Shown here: positions 46,969 through 56,366 of the stretch, in pieces
How the letters are laid out: each line of letters begins with the position of its first letter
Numbering within the stretch: position 1 is the first letter of the stretch
NCBI GenBank assembly: GCA_022495005.1
Contig: JAGYXB010001753.1
Location: 1,798,001-1,862,000, forward strand
DNA length: 64,000 bases
Direction: 5' to 3'
DNA from: Rhyacophila brunnea
Lineage: Eukaryota > Arthropoda > Insecta > Trichoptera > Rhyacophilidae
The notes under the pieces: model-generated
Seen by the model: the letters and a program-made list of their open reading frames with translations, nothing else
Databases searched by the model: none
What the model was told of the DNA's origin: nothing
Program-made: the position numbers and the translations under genes

Positions 46969-47819
46969 CAGTGGTTCTCACGTGAAATTTAACTGTGGCC
47001 GCACAATTGACATTGACCTATGGAAACGTCTGGTGGCCGCACCAAATTTCACTTTTGTTGTGAATGAAAAAATTAAAGCTAAATTTTATTTACTAAAAAA
47101 ATGGTTCAATTTATCTATTGACAAGGCCATTTAATAAAAGACATTTGAATATTTTAGTACATCCTACTTATATATTTATTTAAAAATAATGCAAATGGAA
47201 AATCCTCAATACTCCTTTTTTCAAATGCGAACCGCATGGCTGCTTCTAAATTTACATCTGTCAACTGTCTTCGATATTTGTATTTCATGAAGTGCATCAC
47301 ACTGAATGATCTTGTAAAGTATACAGTAGTAGGAAAAATCGATAATATTAATAAAGAAATTGTTGATAATTCTTTGAATTGACTTGATTCTTGGTCAATG
47401 TATAACTTCGACCAATTTTTTTTAACCGTGGTATTATTAAAAAGGTTTTTAAGTACCTACTTGGCCATGACTCATTTCCATTAACGCATATTTAACGTTA
47501 GCCCAGTTAATTAAATTGAATACTGAAAATTATGTTAATCTTCTTTGTAGTCCTATGAAATTTTCATTTGTCATCTGAAAAAGTGAAGTTACGAAAGAAA
47601 GAGTTTAAAAAAAAATCAATTCTTTGAACCTTGTCATCGAGTACCGGATTTAGAGATTGAAGACACTCTATTATTTTAAGCTTTAATTTTAATTTAGAAG
47701 TTGTGTTCGTAATTTTATCTATGAAATCGCTTAAAGCTTCAACTTCTGACAATAAATAATAAATATTTTTTTGAAATATTATTCTGTAAAGCGCTGGTGG
47801 CCGCACATGAGAACCACTG
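46969..47819 (-). mobile_element. hAT transposon with CAGTGGTTCTCA ends, internally deleted
   Basis: Ends CAGTGGTTCTCACGTG / CATGAGAACCACTG with a perfect 8-bp duplication TACTATAC (46961-46968, 47820-47827). The terminal sequence is of the SPIN/ZBED5-like hAT type. Paired inner words GGTGGCCGCACCA and GCTGGTGGCCGCAC lie near the ends. The element runs 851 bp and keeps a C-terminal piece of transposase on the minus strand. Confidence 0.92.
47154..47330 (-). pseudogene. hAT transposase C-terminal region
   Basis: The minus-strand frame reads FTRSFSVMHFMKYKYRR, QLTDVNLEAAMRFAFE and a short tail, ending at the TAA whose complement is at 47154-47156. The SFSVM-x-FMK-x-KYRxxLTDxxLxxxMR pattern is the hAT dimerisation helix region of ZBED5/SPIN-like transposases. 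The cysteine-glutamate step that usually precedes it is changed. A separate open frame at 47564-47806 on the same strand may be part of the N-terminal half but shows no motif I can name. Confidence 0.78.
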
Positions 47820-47827
47820 TACTATAC

Positions 47828-48150
47828 TATAAGAGTAGATGCCAGTTGCTCTGTTGCTCAACATCTCCAGTATGAAGTACGTCTTGTCTATTCAATTTAC
47901 TCCGCTGAATTAGCATTGACTCGATTTTTATACGTCTTTGATTGTCGGAATGGTGATTTCGATGAATTGAAATTGAAGAGAACAAAGAACTCGTGTCGCA
48001 GTATTTATCAAGCGTACCTATGGTATTGCATATTATAATATATTGTATAACCTACGCAAGTATGCTTGTAAATTTAAACAGGTATAAATTATACTGTCGA
48101 GATAATATTGTGTAATATCAATATAATAGAAGTCAGTAAATCACTGCGTC
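47828..48150. other. Unassigned
   Basis: Nothing recognised. Confidence 0.4.
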
Positions 48151-48520
48151 ACTTTTCATTTAGAGAAAATAGTGGTTGAGGTTGTGATCGAGAAATCTCA
48201 AGAAATTATTTTTCTGTTCGAGATTCGAGAAATTTAATTTTTTGAGAAATCGAGAAATTGTTACTGTCGACCCGCAACTGGAATTTAAAAACATCTGAAT
48301 TTTCGATTTATCGGTAAAAAAATGCCTCGAACTGGATTTCTTAAATTTTCGAGCCAAACTCTCGACTTTCATCCAGAACGGAATTCCGTAAATTTTCCGG
48401 TAGGTAATATTCAGTAGGGATTGGCCGGGGAAAAAATCGGCAAGAAGGTGGTAATTTCGTAATAATGTCGATATTTCGATAATTTTCGAGAAATCAAAAA
48501 AAAATATCTCGAATTCTCCC
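48151..48520. repeat. CGAGAAAT-rich repeat R6
   Basis: Many variants of TTCGAGAAAT, AAATCGAGAAATT and TCTCGAATTC. A similar pattern occurs at 59485-59665 and weakly at 58575-58640. Possibly a MITE family with CCCGAGAA-type subterminal words. Confidence 0.45.
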
Positions 48521-48701
48521 GAAAAAAATGATACTCATATAAATCACAAGTGCTAGTAGTTCTAACGAACTTTTCAGGTTTTGTGAATTTTGTGATACGC
48601 TCAACCGAAGCTCTAGCCCACCCCGTGTGTTAAGGCTGAAGTATGACATTGTGAAAGTGTGGTAGATCACCACCAGTTTTGATTCTGGATAGTAGATCAC
48701 A

Positions 48702-48960
48702 GCCAGGGAACTCAGAAATACCCAACGGGTAAGGAGTAGCAGGTAACCGACATCGAGTAAGGAAGAAGCCGGGATAAACTTAAACACGTGTCAAGAATAC
48801 GTCATACGTCGAATACTGACAACTGATCTCGGTTTATGCATTGACGCTCGTTTAATATTGGTGTAGTACACTCACACATTCAAAACCCTGCATCATAATG
48901 TAGTGTGTTGAATATAGCCTATCGGAATTCTATTTATTATCTGTTCTGTGATCAGTGTAT
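48702..48960 (+). repeat. Dispersed repeat R2, copy 2
   Basis: Matches 6090-6400 in the same orientation (see there). Confidence 0.7.
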
Positions 48961-49570
48961 CACAGCCTACTTGAAGTTGGACATGCCCAGCTGTATAGTA
49001 TAACCAGCTGTTGTTGATATTACGTGACCTTCGACTAGAATTCAATAAATAATACGTAGGTAGGTACATACCGATAATAATAATATAATACATATAAATA
49101 AGTAACAATATGTTTTTTTTTACAACAATGGAATGCCAGTGTACACCACCTCTGATCCTTCATGACAAAAAAGTTAATACGATATACCTAACTACCTTCC
49201 AGTATGTTTATATGTTAAACATTAATCGCAGGTATCTTTTAAAATTTGGGCGGCAATATTATAGCAACCGTAATTATGTAGGTACGTCATTCGAATTAAT
49301 TTAAACGATTTTAAGACACAGGAACCGGAAGTCTCCCTTATTGCTGACTGACGTGACAGCTCGCTAGTGCGCCATTTACGGTAAAATAACAAAGCAGGTT
49401 GGCACATAACTATTTGAAAGCCAAAAAAGATCATTTAGAAAAACCTGATATAATCCACCTGTTGTAAAATGAACAGTTCGCGAGGTTGGCACTGCCGTTG
49501 ACATATAATGCAGGCATGTTCAACGCGTCGATCGCGGTATAGATTTTTGTCGATCACACCACAAACTCAT
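48961..49570. other. Unassigned
   Basis: Nothing recognised. Confidence 0.4.
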
Positions 49571-49574
49571 AATA

Positions 49575-49853
49575 ATTGAATCGTAAATAATTACAAGATA
49601 AAAAGAACTTTTTATATACCACGTTTTTAATAATGTTCCGTTGAATCATATAAACTTGACAATTCTATGTATTAATAAATACTTCTTTTGTACTTGATAG
49701 AAATACTGAATAAATATAGAATACTGAAATGTCATTTTGACATTTCAAATTGATTTCCATCGTAACGCACGTATATATTAATAATTTAGTTGCTAGGACT
49801 GGACACACAAGAAAAAATGTGTACTGGACAAACAAGAATACGAGCTAATTCCT
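49575..49853 (+). repeat. Dispersed repeat R1, shortened copy
   Basis: Starts with AATTACAAGATAAAAAGAAC and ends with GTACTGGACAAACAAGAAT. The middle between TTGCTAGGACT and GGACACACAAG is deleted relative to 12559-13063. Confidence 0.72.
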
Positions 49854-50814
49854 AAATTTCTGTACCTTAGAGCAAAAAGTGCGGAAGTCACATTTTTATA
49901 TTTTTTTTAGTTAAGTGTGCAAATTTATATGTGTATTCATATTCTCTTAAGGGGGGACATGCTCGTCGAAGGTCAAAATTGAGTTTTTATTGTATTTTCA
50001 AACCATGGTCCTGGACAATCCTTAAACGTTGTAGATAATCTATTTATTTAATTTTGAAGCCTTATTATCCTTTATAGTTATTTTAAACATTTGATGACTG
50101 CATGAAGCATTTTTGTTACATAAAATAGTATTCTTTTAAACCTCTCGCTCTAATGTTTTAGAATATAGTCATATTTCAGTACATAACTGTGCAGTGGTGT
50201 TAAGATTTTTTACATTTATTAATTTTTAAACGCATTTAATAAACCATTAGCATAATTTATTACGAGATAATTTCTGTAAAATATTCACGATAAAAAATTA
50301 TATTGATAATCTCTGTGATCCCAAATTTGACAAGAATTAGGCATTTTATTATTCAAAAAATCGGCAAGATTAACACATTTGAAGATGATTCTAAAGATAC
50401 TTATTATAAGCCATGTCTTTGACCATTCAATTGTGATAAACATCCTACGAATAATGATTGCTTTATAATAACATTTCTTTTGGCATTCCCCAGTGGTTAA
50501 GCTACAACATACGGCCGTAGCCATAAATTGACAAACTATAATTGAAGTAGGGAGTAAAATTATGTCAACGCGCGTGTTTGAACATGTACCTAACCGAATT
50601 TTTTTTATTTTTTTTTTAAACGGTACATGTTCAAACACGCGCGTTAATATTATTTTACTCCCTACTTCAATTATAGTTTGTCAATTTATGGCTACGGCCG
50701 TATGTTGTAGCTTAACCACTGGGGAATGACAAAAGAAATGGCGTATTTCAAAAAAACACTACCTTATTATTAGGTCAATAATTATTATAAAGCAATCATT
50801 ATTCATAAGATGTT

Positions 50815-51140
50815 TGTTATGTGCCATTCAAATTTGTACCGTTAGTTAGTCACCCAGCGGGTTCGAGCGGCTGAAACATGTCGCATCTTGTTCATTTCTT
50901 TTGTTTGTTTTTATTGTTTCCTTCCTAGAAGTATTCCAGAATAACAAACCACTCGACAGCTGGACGTCTCACAAGAAGGACGCATTTGTGTACCCTGTAA
51001 TTTTGTGTACCTTGTAATATTCAACATTATATTAGTTTACCAGAAATAATAATTGTATGTGATTTTGTGTTATAAATCGGGAATAAAAGAAACGTTAAAT
51101 ATAATTAATAATATCTTTTAATTAAAACCAACCCATAACA
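50815..51140 (+). repeat. 5' LTR
   Basis: 326 bp starting TGTTATG and ending CATAACA. The polyadenylation signal AATAAA is at 51082-51087. It contains an internal duplication (TTTGTGTACC ... TTTTGTGTACC around 50990-51020) that the 3' LTR lacks, so the two LTRs have diverged by at least one indel since insertion or were never identical. Confidence 0.93.
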
Positions 51141-51146
51141 TAAAAT

Positions 51147-51161
51147 TGGTGTCAGGAAGTG
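51147..51161 (+). promoter_or_regulatory. Primer binding site, tRNA-Leu type
   Basis: TGGTGTCAGGAAGTG, 6 bp after the LTR, is complementary to the CCA-ended 3' terminus expected for a leucine tRNA. This would prime minus-strand DNA synthesis. Confidence 0.7.
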
Positions 51162-51349
51162 TGGATAAAGCTAAATAACGTGAAAAAATAACGGTGAATT
51201 CAAATTCTTTAAAAATAGCAAGAATCCTAAAAATAAAACACATAATAATATTACGTATAAACTAATTGTTTTTTAAAGTACATCGTTGTGAAAAACGAAC
51301 GGAAATTAAAAATCTATTTAATAATATAAAGTTGTATATTCTCCTAAAT

Positions 51350-51700
51350 CTTCAAAATCATTAAATCAAGAATCTTCTATATCTTCAAATCTACAAGAGA
51401 AGTCCAACAAACTCCTGTCTCCAAGAGTCTTCAAATATCTTCAAATTCCTGAATTCGACGAATAATCTCCAATTCTTCAAACTCCAATCTCGAATTCGTC
51501 AAACTCAAATCTCGAATTCTTCAAGCTCCAACTCCAATTCTACAAACTCAAATCTTCAATTCTTCGAACTCCAATCTCGAATTCTTCAAGCTCCAGCTTC
51601 AAATGCTTCAAGCTACAACTTCATATTCTTCAAGCGTCCATCAGATCTACAAATCTCCAAGTCTTCAAATCTTCAAAATCTTCAAAACATAATCTCCGAG
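51350..51700 (+). repeat. CTTCAA-rich degenerate tandem repeats in the retroelement leader
   Basis: Irregular units of about 16-33 bp such as CTCCAATCTCGAATTCTTCAA recur about ten times in the untranslated leader between the primer site and gag. It is purine-poor on the plus strand and has no open frame of note. Confidence 0.75.
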
Positions 51701-51793
51701 TGTCAAGTGCTTAGTGTATATAACAGTGACAGTGTAAAGTGTAGGTATTTATTCTCCACAACAGAACGGTAAATTAATTATTCATTCATTTAT

Positions 51794-52735
51794 ATGAAAA
51801 TTATCAATAACTACAATAATACTATGTCGTCACTAAGCTTAGATACCCTGATGAAATTTATTTCAACCTTCGATGGAGAAAGGAAAAATCTATACCCATT
51901 TCTTAATGACTGTGATACGGCTTTTGAAATATGTCCGAATGAATTAAAACCCATCCTGTTAAAATACATGATTCACTGCGTAGTAGGCAACGCCAAATAT
52001 ACAATTTCGAATTATAAATTTGAATCTTATGACAATTTCAAATCTTTTCTAAATACTACTTACGGTGAAAATAAACATACATCACAATTATTAGAATTAG
52101 AACTCAGAAATTGCAAACAGGATTATAAAGAACCTATTATCAAATTTATTCAGCGTGTAGAGAATTGCAGAAATAACCTCATCAATGCAATCAGACTAAT
52201 ACATAAGGATGACGACGAGTTAAAAGGTCGGATTAAACAAATCGAGGATAGTGCTCTAAATACCTTCATGCTAGGAATCCATCCTCAAACGTCTATGGTA
52301 GTTCGATTGTCTAAGCCAACAACATTAACAGAAGCAGCAAACGTGGCTATAGACGAGGATAAGATTTTAAATGATTTCAAAGGTATGCACATAAACTATA
52401 AAAATAATAATCATAATCAGTCACATCATTTCAATTACAACAATCAAAATATAAATCAGTTCAAAACTTCAGTAAATAAAGTGTGCAGGTATTGCAAAAA
52501 ATCAGGACACTTAATCGAAGAGTGCAGAAAACGACAGTACAATAATCGTTTTAAAAATAATTTGAATCCTTCTCAGCTTCAAACTAATCAAACAAATCCA
52601 AATGTTTCTTTCGATCAATCTCCGCAAAATTCACAAAATTCGCAAAATTATCCAAACACTTTAAACTTCCAGCACTCCAGGAGACCTGCCTCCTCCCGGA
52701 ACGTGCAAAGCATTCAGGCAGAATATTTTCATTAG
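51794..52735 (+). CDS. gag: Gag polyprotein of the LTR element
   Basis: A 313-residue structural protein that would assemble cytoplasmic particles and bind element RNA. The first about 190 residues look like a helical capsid-type domain (motifs such as LLELELRNCKQ and FMLGIHPQT, the latter of the retrotransposon-gag kind). After an Asn/Gln/His-rich linker a single CCHC zinc knuckle begins at about residue 231 (CRYCKKSGHLIEEC, spacing C-x2-C-x4-H-x4-C). The C-terminus is Asn/Gln/Ser-rich and low in complexity. The start at 51794 is the first ATG after the leader; a second Met about 10 codons on is a possible alternative. The pol frame lies at -1 and overlaps the gag end for at least 80 bases before the stop at 52733-52735. 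Uninterrupted. Confidence 0.9.
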   Translation: MKIINNYNNTMSSLSLDTLMKFISTFDGERKNLYPFLNDCDTAFEICPNELKPILLKYMIHCVVGNAKYTISNYKFESYDNFKSFLNTTYGENKHTSQLLELELRNCKQDYKEPIIKFIQRVENCRNNLINAIRLIHKDDDELKGRIKQIEDSALNTFMLGIHPQTSMVVRLSKPTTLTEAANVAIDEDKILNDFKGMHINYKNNNHNQSHHFNYNNQNINQFKTSVNKVCRYCKKSGHLIEECRKRQYNNRFKNNLNPSQLQTNQTNPNVSFDQSPQNSQNSQNYPNTLNFQHSRRPASSRNVQSIQAEYFH

Positions 52736-53787
52736 AACCAAGTACAGCGTATGTTGAATTTCCATATACAGAAAAAAAAAATCTAAAATTATTGATTGAT
52801 ACTGGCGCCGACATCTCATTAGTAAAAATAAGTTCCCTGGATGGAAACGAACTTGTTAATGAAACTGAACTCGTCACGCTCAAAGGTATCGATAACTCTC
52901 CGAATCCAGTAAAAACTATCGGAACAGTTAATTTAACATTTCCTTTAAAATATATGCAAATTCGTCATACTATTCACATTATTCCAAACCATGTCACTAA
53001 TGTTCCTTTAGACGGATTACTAGGTCATGACTTTTTCGTCAATAATAATGCGAAAATTGACTATGAAACTAATACATTACATATACACGATGAAATTATT
53101 CCTATATTCACTAAAATCAATCCTATCTATACTTTAAAGCCTAGATCTAAAACCCTTATAGAATTAGTTGTTCAAAATCCTGAAATTAACGAAGGTGTAA
53201 TACCGAATATCCAAATACTTCCAGACGTATACTTATCACGTACTCTTGCAAAGGTACTTCCAGGAAATAAAGTATATGCCACAATCGTCAATAGCAGTAT
53301 GAAGTCAGTCAATATCTTATCAAATAAAATAACTCTCGAACCATTTAATAAACACGAAAGTTTCGTTGATTTTACAAACTCAAATACTAACGCTTTGTCC
53401 CGAATCGAAAATCAAAATACTGTTCTTGTAAATAATCCTTTTACCGATAATCCTTCATATTCATACAATGACTTTCTCGAGAAACAAAATGAACGTTTCA
53501 ATGTCAACTTAAATGAAATCGACGAATCCCTTCTAAATCAAAAACAATCAATTGCGCACTGTATTTCAAATGATAAATCAATGTCCAAAGGGATAGCTTT
53601 AGAAATAAGTACAATCATTACCAATCATGATGAATTAGTTAGTACACATTCGAGAATAGGAGATGTACTCGAATCAAAATTTCGTAAAAATAATATTTAC
53701 CACTTAATCACAAAACAAAATTTTTGGGAAAAACCAAACTATAATTCCGTTTTTCTGGCATTATCAAATTTAAAAAAATATTCTTAA
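52735..53787 (+). pseudogene. pol: Pol part 1: protease, RNase H end remnant, macrodomain N-terminal half
   Basis: The frame is open from upstream of the gag stop, in the -1 frame, so it is expected to be made by frameshifting and has no ATG of its own. The aspartic protease active site is LLIDTGADISLV (catalytic Asp codon 52798-52800), with the second conserved region LLGHDFF. A linker to about 53380 follows. The reverse transcriptase and RNase H that normally occur here are missing: the frame passes from FTNSNTN to NALSRI, the ALSR words that mark the end of RNase H. From about 53500 the sequence matches the TARG1/OARD1 macrodomain: SIAHCISNDKSMSKGIA, then YHLITKQ, where the Lys (53713-53715) corresponds to the catalytic lysine of human TARG1. 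TAA at 53785-53787 ends this frame because of an indel in the A-rich run near 53772-53778. It cannot yield a working replicase. Confidence 0.88.
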
Positions 53788-55000
53788 AAATAACAAAGAA
53801 CCGAATATTTCATTTCCACGACTCGGTTGTGGTTTGGATAACCTCAATTGGGAAAAAATTAAAAAGATTATTCAATATGTTTTCAATAACTCAAATATAA
53901 ATATCACTATTTGTCATAATACAATAATTAACCCTAATCACAATGAAATTCCACAAATACTTAAGGAATACCATGATTCTCCTTTAAGCGGACATTCAGG
54001 ATATCACAGGACCTTGAACCGTATACGACTTAAATATCGATGGACTAATATGCAAAAGGATATTAAAATGTATATTAAACAATGTGAATCATGCCAAAAA
54101 AATAAAATATCCCGAAAAAACTTAAAACAGCCCATAGAAATTACTACCACCAGTCTAAAACCATTTGAACGTATTGCTTTAGATATAGTAGGTCCTCTAC
54201 CTTTAACCGAAGGTGGAAACAAATATATATTAACCCTCCAAGACGATTTAACAAAATACTCTCAATGTTACCCAATCCCGAATCATGAAGCAGTAACCAT
54301 TGCAAAGGAACTAACTTCAAAATTTATTTGTCAATATGGAATTCCAGATAAAATACTTACCGATCAAGGAAAGGATTTTACTTCAAATATTCTCAAGGAA
54401 GTAGCCAAACTTTTTAAAATCGAACAGATACAAACTAGCGCATATACGCCTACCAGTAATGGATCCCTAGAACGAAGTCACGCTACTTTAGCTGATTATC
54501 TAAAACATTATATCTCTCCGAATCAAACTGATTGGGATGAATGGCTTCCATTCTCCATGTTTAGTTATAACACTACTCCGCATACCGCCACAAAATTTAC
54601 ACCATTCGAATTAGTTTTTGGAAATCCACCAAGTTTGCCGACAGCTCTAAAAACATCTGAATTCAAGTACACATACGATTCATTTATCGATAATCTTAAA
54701 CTTAAATTAACGAAATCACATGAAATAGCTAGAAACAATTTGATAAAAGGAAAAGAAAAAACTCAGATAAGGTATAACAAGGACAAAACATTAAGAACAT
54801 TTGAAATCGGTGATAAAATATACTTAACCAATAACGCCTCTAAAATAAATAAATCAAAAAAATTATCTCCTAATTTCCAAGGACCTTACGAAATTGTCAA
54901 GATTAACAGTCCGTTAAATGTTACAATTAAGGTTCAGAATAAGTTAGTTAAGGTTCACACAAATAGAATTAAGCAAGCTAATTTAGATCCCTCACAATAA
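53774..55000 (+). CDS. pol: Pol part 2: macrodomain C-terminal half and integrase
   Basis: In the +1 frame relative to part 1. The first residues complete the macrodomain: ISFPRLGCGLDNLNW contains the Asp (53837-53839) that corresponds to the catalytic aspartate of TARG1, and the domain ends about 53917. The integrase follows. Its zinc-binding region has two His in HDSPLSGHSGYH and two Cys in CESC (54083 and 54092). The catalytic core has Asp at 54182, Asp at 54362 and Glu at 54470, the D,D35E spacing (35 residues between the last two). The C-terminal GPYEIV (GPY/F motif) and a basic tail end at TAA after 54997. No chromodomain and no envelope protein follow. The integrase itself is uninterrupted and about 340 residues long, as usual for the family. 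A TTG at 53834 is not a credible start; this part would only be made as a fusion with part 1. Confidence 0.9.
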   Translation, partial: KNILKNNKEPNISFPRLGCGLDNLNWEKIKKIIQYVFNNSNINITICHNTIINPNHNEIPQILKEYHDSPLSGHSGYHRTLNRIRLKYRWTNMQKDIKMYIKQCESCQKNKISRKNLKQPIEITTTSLKPFERIALDIVGPLPLTEGGNKYILTLQDDLTKYSQCYPIPNHEAVTIAKELTSKFICQYGIPDKILTDQGKDFTSNILKEVAKLFKIEQIQTSAYTPTSNGSLERSHATLADYLKHYISPNQTDWDEWLPFSMFSYNTTPHTATKFTPFELVFGNPPSLPTALKTSEFKYTYDSFIDNLKLKLTKSHEIARNNLIKGKEKTQIRYNKDKTLRTFEIGDKIYLTNNASKINKSKKLSPNFQGPYEIVKINSPLNVTIKVQNKLVKVHTNRIKQANLDPSQ

Positions 55001-55085
55001 ATAATCTCATTCAAAGGATTATGTTATTATTTACTTTATTATAATATGTACTAATATTAAGAATTTTATTGTCTTTCTAAATGTA

Positions 55086-55116
<31 letters not shown>

Positions 55117-55284
55117 TATACCTGTATGTAATATGACTTCAATTGTTCTAAATCTATTTGTCACACATCACAATCTATTGTTCACAACAAAATCTATTTT
55201 CGAAAACCAATGTATTAATATGATTATAATTTCTTTTAACCAAACTCATGGTAAAAAAATTGTGTACCATAAGTTTATTCTTTT
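55001..55284. other. Untranslated tail of the LTR element with a (TA)n tract
   Basis: Contains a TA microsatellite at about 55095-55120. No open frame with a recognisable product. Confidence 0.6.
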
Positions 55285-55293
55285 GAAGGGAGG
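55285..55293 (+). promoter_or_regulatory. Polypurine tract
   Basis: GAAGGGAGG directly abuts the 3' LTR start and would prime plus-strand synthesis. Confidence 0.85.
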
Positions 55294-55600
55294 TGTTATG
55301 TGCCATTCAAATTTGTACCGTTAGTTAGTCACCCAGCGGGTTCGAGCGGCTGAAACATGTCGCATCTTGTTCATTTCTTTTGTTTGTTTTTATTGTTTCC
55401 TTCCTAGAAGTATTCCAGAATAACAAACCACTCTTCAGCTGGACGTCTCACAAGAAAGACGCATTGTGTACCTTGTAATATTCAACTTTGTATTAAAACT
55501 TCAGTAATAATAATTGTATGTGATTTTGTGTTATAAATCGGAATAAAAGAAAACGTTAAATCTAATTAATAATATCTTTTAATAAAACCAACCCATAACA
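55294..55600 (+). repeat. 3' LTR
   Basis: 307 bp, TGTTATG...CATAACA, with AATAAA at 55542-55547. Closely similar to the 5' LTR except for the shorter TGTGTACC region and a few substitutions. Confidence 0.93.
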
Positions 55601-56366
55601 TGTTTATCACACTTGAATGGTCAAAGACGTAGCTTATAATAAGTATCTTTAGAATTATCTTCAAATGTGTTAATCTTGCCGATTTTTTGAATAATAAAAT
55701 GCCTAATTCTTGTCAAATTTGGGATCACAGAGATTATCAAAATAATTTTTTATCGTGAATATTTTACAAAAATTATCTCGTAATAAATTATACTAATGGT
55801 TTTATAAATGCGTTTAAAAATTAATAAATGTAAAAAATCTTAACACCACTGCACAGTTATGTACCGAAATATGACTATATTTTAAAACATTAGAGCGAGA
55901 GGTTTAAAAGAATACTATTTTATGTAACAAAAATACTTTATGCAGTCATCAAATGTTTAAAATAACTATAAAGGATAATAAGGCTTCAAAATTATATAAA
56001 TAGATTATCTACAACGTTTAAGGAGTGTCCAGGATCATGGTTTGAAAATACAATAAAAACTCAATTTTGACCTTCGACGAGCATGTCCCCCCTTAATACT
56101 GAAAATTTGGGAGTCCAATGTCACATGGTTTTTAAAATACTTACTTACTTCTAAAACGACGATAGTCCAATTATTATACTTTAGAGCTGAAAGAGTAGAT
56201 GTCTAATTTAAGTCATTTTTTCTTTAAGCTATAGCAAAAAGATTAATTGCAAAAGTGCGGAAGTTCACCATACGGGTGTTTTAACTAGATTAAATTAACT
56301 ATGTTAAAACTGCCCTCCTGCAAAATATTGAATATGTGACTTCCAGGCTTTCAGCTTTAAGGTACA

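Larger units (their letters stand above)
50815..55600 (+). mobile_element. Ty3/gypsy-type LTR retrotransposon carrying a macrodomain
   Basis: Two LTRs with TGTTATG...CATAACA ends enclose the gag, protease and integrase reading frames. A 4-bp target duplication TGTT lies at 50811-50814 and 55601-55604, and the empty site is visible in the related foldback near 38630 (GATGTTTATCACAC). Order: LTR, primer site, repetitive leader, gag, pol (-1 frame) with protease, a deletion where reverse transcriptase and RNase H should be, a TARG1-type macrodomain, integrase with GPY/F motif, polypurine tract, LTR. No envelope gene. The copy is defective: RT deletion and a one-base frameshift. Confidence 0.93.
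49947..56096. mobile_element. TTAA-flanked foldback element, copy 2, interrupted by an LTR element
   Basis: TTAA (49947-49950) precedes GGGGGGACATGCTCG, and the complement CGAGCATGTCCCCCC ends at TTAA (56093-56096). The left arm (to about 50600) and the right arm (from about 50615, continuing at 55605) pair almost throughout. The centre is a poly-T/A run near 50600-50620. It is a longer version of 38308-39122. The right arm is interrupted at 50814 by the LTR element. Confidence 0.85.
49860..56366. mobile_element. Outer TIR element of a three-layer nest (candidate)
   Basis: CTGTACCTTAGAGC...AAAAGT...GGAAGTCACAT (49859-49902) is mirrored by ATGTGACTTCCAGG...CTTTCAGCTTTAAGGTACAG (56334-56367). 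These would be the terminal inverted repeats of an element of about 560 bp net, split by a foldback element and an LTR retrotransposon. The inner TTAA element lies cleanly within. No target duplication is convincing. Confidence 0.45.

Noticed and set aside
52584..52883. Minus-strand frame across the gag-pol junction
   Set aside because: Antisense to protease and gag; low-complexity complement.
53772..53778. Programmed -1 frameshift site in the A-run
   Set aside because: The downstream half is in the +1 frame; a -1 shift would give an immediate wrong frame.
53500..53950. A host OARD1/TARG1 gene exon
   Set aside because: The macrodomain lies in the same frame as the RNase H remnant on one side and integrase on the other, within the LTR boundaries and without splice sites.
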